Source: Siphonodentalium dalli
Lineage: Eukaryota > Mollusca > Scaphopoda > Gadilida > Siphonodentaliidae
Direction of reading: 5' to 3'
Length of the DNA: 64,000 nucleotides
Assembly: GCA_032622095.1 (NCBI GenBank)
Contig: CP136069.1
Coordinates: 68,969,319 to 69,033,318, forward strand
This document shows, one piece after another, positions 39,001 through 45,000 of the stretch (the first letter of the stretch is position 1; the number at the start of each line of letters is the position of its first letter). A program made the translations under genes and the position numbers. The notes under the pieces are model-generated. The model made no database searches and was not told the origin of the DNA. It was given only the letters and a program-made list of their open reading frames with translations.

Positions 39001-42000
39001 ATATGGGCCACATCCCATTCGAAATAAACCAAACTCACCCAATATGGGCCACAACCCAATCAAAATGCGGTGTGTATTTGACCGATGCTTCAATAAGACC
39101 ATCGACACAGGCATCAGGAGCACCGCCAACCCTATAATTAATCACAAACAAGATTATGCATATCAACATATTTTTTTCTACCTACTAAAATGAATTTAAA
39201 TGAAGTTATTAAACAACTTCAATGATGGAACATAAATATCAATTTCTTTTCAATAAAAGAGATGAGTTGGATGGGATGGTGAAGTTATCAACTGTCCGTG
39301 TTAGCTGTGGGCAGTGACATTGGTAATATGGGTAATACGCATAATGGGTAACGGTTAAAGGGAATATAATATGCCAAACCTAATATATAATAACTTGTTA
39401 TCTAATAACATTACAAAAGTATCATCAACACAATACACACATTTTTGTAATTAAAACAAGCATTGTTACAGTAATGCCCTAAATAATCGACTCCTTAACC
39501 ACAGCAGAATTATGGGTAACTTTTCAGGATTTATTCGGAAATATGGCTTGTTGCCATTCATCGGAAAACTCTCAGTTAGTTAGAACTGCAATTCCAGATT
39601 ATTAATGATTTATTTTGAGATTCCCCAGATTGTGTACTTCCGTACATGATCAGCAAGTCTACTAAAAAAATATTTATGTCGAGCTCACATACATTGATGG
39701 CACCATGGCTCAGTCAGTGACTGTCACTGATAATGATCAGAGATCCAGATACTGTGAATGATGTTTGCCATAATTAAGAAGTTTTCTATGGACAGAGTGA
39801 ACATCAACATCAGGATACGAAAGTGCCTGATTGGTTCATTTCTATTCCGAGTATTCGGGTTTTAATGGACAAGTACAAAGCTAGCTATGAGCTTCAGAAG
39901 GGCAAGGGGGACTCCATCATCAGAAGGGCAAAGGGGTGCTCAATTGTCTGAAGGGGAAGGGGCTCAATCTTCAGAAGGACAAGGGAGGGGGCCCTCGATC
40001 TTTAGAAGAATGGGGGGGGGGGTAATCTTGACTTCTGAAGGGCAAGGGGGGGTGCTCAATCTTCAGAATGACAAGGGAGGGAGCCTCAATCTTCAGAGGG
40101 GCAAGGGGGCCTCAATATACAGAATGGCAAGGCGGTGATTTCAAATTTCAAAATAACAGAACTGGCACAACAATTTGGCATATTGCAGCCCATTTGCCGG
40201 GCTGCTACTCCAGAGATCTCAAACCAGAAATATGGAATGGGGCAAAGATTTGAGTGAAAAACTGCAGAGAAGATCTTTAACACTCAGATAACCTGCTATA
40301 ATGGTCAGAAATAAGGAATTACATCAAAGAAGATGAGGGTCTGAAATTGCCATGATTAAATCATAATTCTGTTATACATTTTCCATCTTTATTATGTCCA
40401 TGACCACCCAAATAGTGGTCTCAGAACACTTACTCCCACACATCCCATCATTCCATTGAATGAATCATGGTAGTAGACAATTTCCCACCAATTATGTCTT
40501 AATTTGTTGTTATGTCATCATTTTAGCTTTTAAATGTCTCTGCATTACTTTTTTATTATTATTTTAATACTGACTGCATCGTAAAAATTGGCAAATCATC
40601 TAATAAAATTAAAATTTATTTGAAATTTAGTTTTTTATTTTATTTTGACCCAGTTTTCTTCCATAAAAATCCACAAATCATTTTTTCAAATTAAAATGGC
40701 CTGAATATCCCACCTATTTCCACACACAAGCAGTCAGCCATCATTCAATGTGCATGTAGTTTATTCGATGTTTTATGTTAATAGCTTTAATAGTAATATT
40801 ATAATTTAATTGACAAAATGAATATGTTGTCAATCCATTGACTTTGGTACAAAATCAGTCATAAACACTTAGAAAAATTTACTCTCAGGTGCCTAATAAC
40901 TGTGATGGCCTAATAACAGTGAAGGGCAGGGATTTAGGATGAAATTAATAACATTGATGGCAATTTCACTCTATTTATCAATGCCCAATAATAGTGATCG
41001 TTGGGAATTTTCTCCAAAATTATTGAGCGCTTTGGGCCTCATGGGATAAGGCGCTTTAAAAATGCTATACATTATTATTAATTTATTATTAATTTTCTCC
41101 AAAATTATAATCGTGCCGACGCTATTATTCAGCCCTGTTAAATGACATATTATGGACTTGTTCGGTGTGTGTGAAATTGATAACCTGGGGAATGTAGCAT
41201 TCTACTAACATCACCGAAACAATCGGCGATAAACTAACAAAAATGATTTTGCCATCGAGAGTCCTTGCATTTAATTAATATATAAGAATGACGGTGTGTG
41301 TTGTCAAATTTAATTAACAATCGCACAAAATAACTACTTTCGGAAGATTGTTCTCAATTTCAATTTGATGACCCTACTGGAGTGTTTCACATCACTTTAA
41401 TTAGCAGAAATTTTGCTAAGCTAAAAAACTGCCATGGTCAAACATTTTCCTCAGCTAAAAAGCCTAGGACCACATATAACTTCAGTATACAATTGGAACT
41501 TGGACCATTATCATGGCAGACTTTTGTTCAGTGTAGTTTAAAATTGCTGATTATCAATATAATCCTTGTTATGTCAGTAGTCCTTGGCATTCATTAACAA
41601 TGAATTTTTGTCATCTGTGATGAAAATTCTTTTTTCCTGGTCATTTGCCTTGGCTTAGCCGATAGCCGACTAATTAACAGGGCTTATTATTAGTCACCTG
41701 AGAGTATAGGAAACTTACATTGCTGCGAAACACTCTGAGGCAATTTCCATGAGAATTTTAGTCGGCTGGCAAGTCATCCATTGCTGTAACAGCTCATTCA
41801 AATTGACTGACTGTTGAGGAGGTCGGCCGAAGTGATACTTAGAGCTGATCATTCCTAGCAACTCCAGCGACCACTGTGAAAAAATACATGAAAAGACACT
41901 AAAATAACTTTATCTTTCTGTTTAAATGGGGCAATTTCCAAACTAATAAACTTGGAACCTACAAATAAGATATCTGCCAGCATTTAACATCAGGGTTACA

Positions 42001-45000
42001 AGGATATTTTATACCAAGATATCAATCACATATCCAGAGGCATTTTGAAGCTGACCTTTTCAAAAAGCGATGTTGCCATGTGACCCCCGACATTGTAAGA
42101 GATTTTGTCTTCACAACAAAAAGCTATACAGTCTGAAATTTATGATTAGCACTGATGTATTAAAATCTGGTGAGTTGAAAAAGATGGTTTGATTTATCAA
42201 ATTGAGATGGTACATGTAACACTTTAGCAGTCATTCAGGATAAGTCAAGATATTCAATATTTACAGTGCACTAATATACACCCATTGCCTCCATTGGGGT
42301 GGAATAGTGAATAACTATTTTCCATCGAGGGAAATTAGCGCTCGCTATTCTACCCCAAGGCAGTCAAAAGGTGTTTTATTATATATGACATAATTCTCAT
42401 TTCACACAAACCGCGACGTTACTAGCAGGTGGATAAATAGTTGGACAATTCTGGTATCGTGCCAAAATTCTGGCCTCTCGCCAAATTGCGATATCAGCAG
42501 GAGTTTAAAGACTATAGCCCTGGAAATAGATCGCAAAATTCTGGCCTCATATCAGGATTATGACAATTCTGGCATCGCGCAAAATTCTGGCCTCGCACTA
42601 AATTGTGATGTCAGCAGGTAAATGATAGTTCGAAGACTACAGCCAAGTAATGGTTTGCAAAATTCTGGCCTGGTTCTTGGATAGTGACAATTCTGGAATC
42701 GCAACAAATTCCTGCATCGCGCCAGGCTGGTAACAGTTCTAAGACTACATTATAAGCCGGGAGATAGTTAGCTCGCCGGGCAATCATCAAAACTACTCTC
42801 TGCCATGTGATGGAGCTTCGTCCAATCAAAAGACAATATGACCCTCTGTGAATTCAGGGTATATAATAATATTGATTATAACCACACTCACGTTTGATAT
42901 AATTGGTGCCCATGCTTCAGGATTGGTCTTAACAAATGTGTGGAGGACTCCAGCTGCGTCATGAAGAACATTATCCAAACTGTGGTGGGACATCTCTGCA
43001 ACAAGAAATGATTACTCCATCACTGTCAGGACTCAAAATATGGTGAGACATTTGCAGAATGCAGTGCCTATAGGGTGAATTTCTTGATGCCCCCCCCCCC
43101 ACAGTGGGCTAGCATCACTAAATTCACCCTAGGCCTCTGGGGACTTTAATCTGCTTAGGCGTCTTCTTCCCTGGAAAGTATCTTTAATATCAAATTAACC
43201 AGTTTTTTAGTTTCTTTAGACGTTTTCGTTTTCTTTTTTAGTTTAGTCTCTCTATATCCCAAAATTGGCAGACGACACAATGCCTAATCAATGGATGCAC
43301 ATCACCATCTGGGAACTTAAATCTGAGTCTAGGTCTCCCATAGCAAACGAGGCCAAGCAGAATGAGGTCTCCAGAGGATGAATTTGGTGATGATAGCACA
43401 GCGCAATTGAAATTCACCCTCTGGGGACCTCATTCTGCAAATGTCCAGCCTTATAATCGCTGTCCTACTTGATACTAGTGCTGAAACGGTTGACCTATTT
43501 CTGTAGCCGGTTAACCGCGACGTGTAACCGGATCATAACCGGATATCCGCCATTTTCAACCTACTGTATGACTTTACACTCATTATTTACACTATAATAT
43601 GTACCAATATATCATCATAATTTGATTTATTAACAGTATGGCGAACTCATGTAATGTTTACACAGACATAGCTTGTATTAAACGAATGTAAATCACAAAA
43701 CACGAACGTAAAAAGCCATGTGTTGACAACTTGACAGGTGACACAGTGAACTAAAACACGCAGTGTTTATAAATAGATGCGTCATGCTTGACCTGTTTGT
43801 ATTGCAGTCGTGACTGCTGCCCGACCTTTTGTTGTTCTCGTTTGGGAAGAATATTGTGTGACTATATATATTTTCATACATGCAAATCGCGGCAGCTTTA
43901 TATTGTCATTATAGGGATTGCGGGACTGGGCGAATATTAGGTCATGCGACTCAGGTATTCTTTGGCGATTTGAGATGCATAGGATGACCAACAGCAGATA
44001 AACACAATTATGAAATTTCATGAACTATGTAGTTAACAAATGAAAATTTAAAATATCAGCCGAAAACCTGCTGAAAACAGTGTTTTCTGTTAGAACACAA
44101 TCAAATGCTGAGAATTAATCATTGGGACGTAAATGACTGAAACGAGTCCAACTGCATGGCAACACCACTTCGATGCGAGTTCATTGGAAGTTCGTCCACT
44201 GAGATTACTCAAACTCAGTATTAAATGTTAGAAGATTAAACCATGCGTACGTAAATAGGATTAATTCTACAGATTTTGCATTCTGCAAATTTCTTTTTGT
44301 CTTCGGAAATGCACCCATGCAGACATCTGATTTACGCATTTATTGAGTATCCATGATAACGTCTACATGTAGTGAGTCGGAGAGTAGATGTCAAATGACC
44401 AGGCCGTACTGGCGTACTCCATTGAAAACTATTGCATTGATCTTTGCCGACGACTCAGTGGCGTCAGTGCACGTGTTTTACTGGACATCGGAAAATCAAA
44501 GATGACGGCATGCATCTTTGATGTTTAGCCGACAAAGCCAGACTACTGGTATGTAACTTGTCATTCACGGAAGACTTTTTTTTTTATCTCGCACCAGATT
44601 TTGACTTTTAATACACGTAATTTTGAATATACTCCTGCGAGTGATAAAGATTGTAGCAAAATTGATCAAATACATGTTGTTTAAAACCTACTGTTTCGGG
44701 CTGATTAAGAACATAATATGTTAGTTTTTGTCGTTGGAATCGCGTGTGTGCAATACATAGCGGTTAACCGGTTGATCGTAGTTCAACCGGTTGTCGTCAG
44801 TAGCCGGTTGTCAACCAGATATCCGGATATCCGTTTCAGCACTACTTGATACTTGGGAATATAGAATGATATCTGAACAATTATGCATTAGATTAATTTA
44901 TTTTTGATTCATGAGAGCTTGGTATACATGTAGGGCCATACAATTATTCAAGATTCGACTCACGGTGTGATTCGGAGTCAACATCAAATCGAGCAGTCGA

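Noticed and set aside
34757-39038. CRISPR-like direct repeats
   Set aside because: Units are contiguous with no unique spacers, and they match the INTS5 exon 4 junction in an animal genome.
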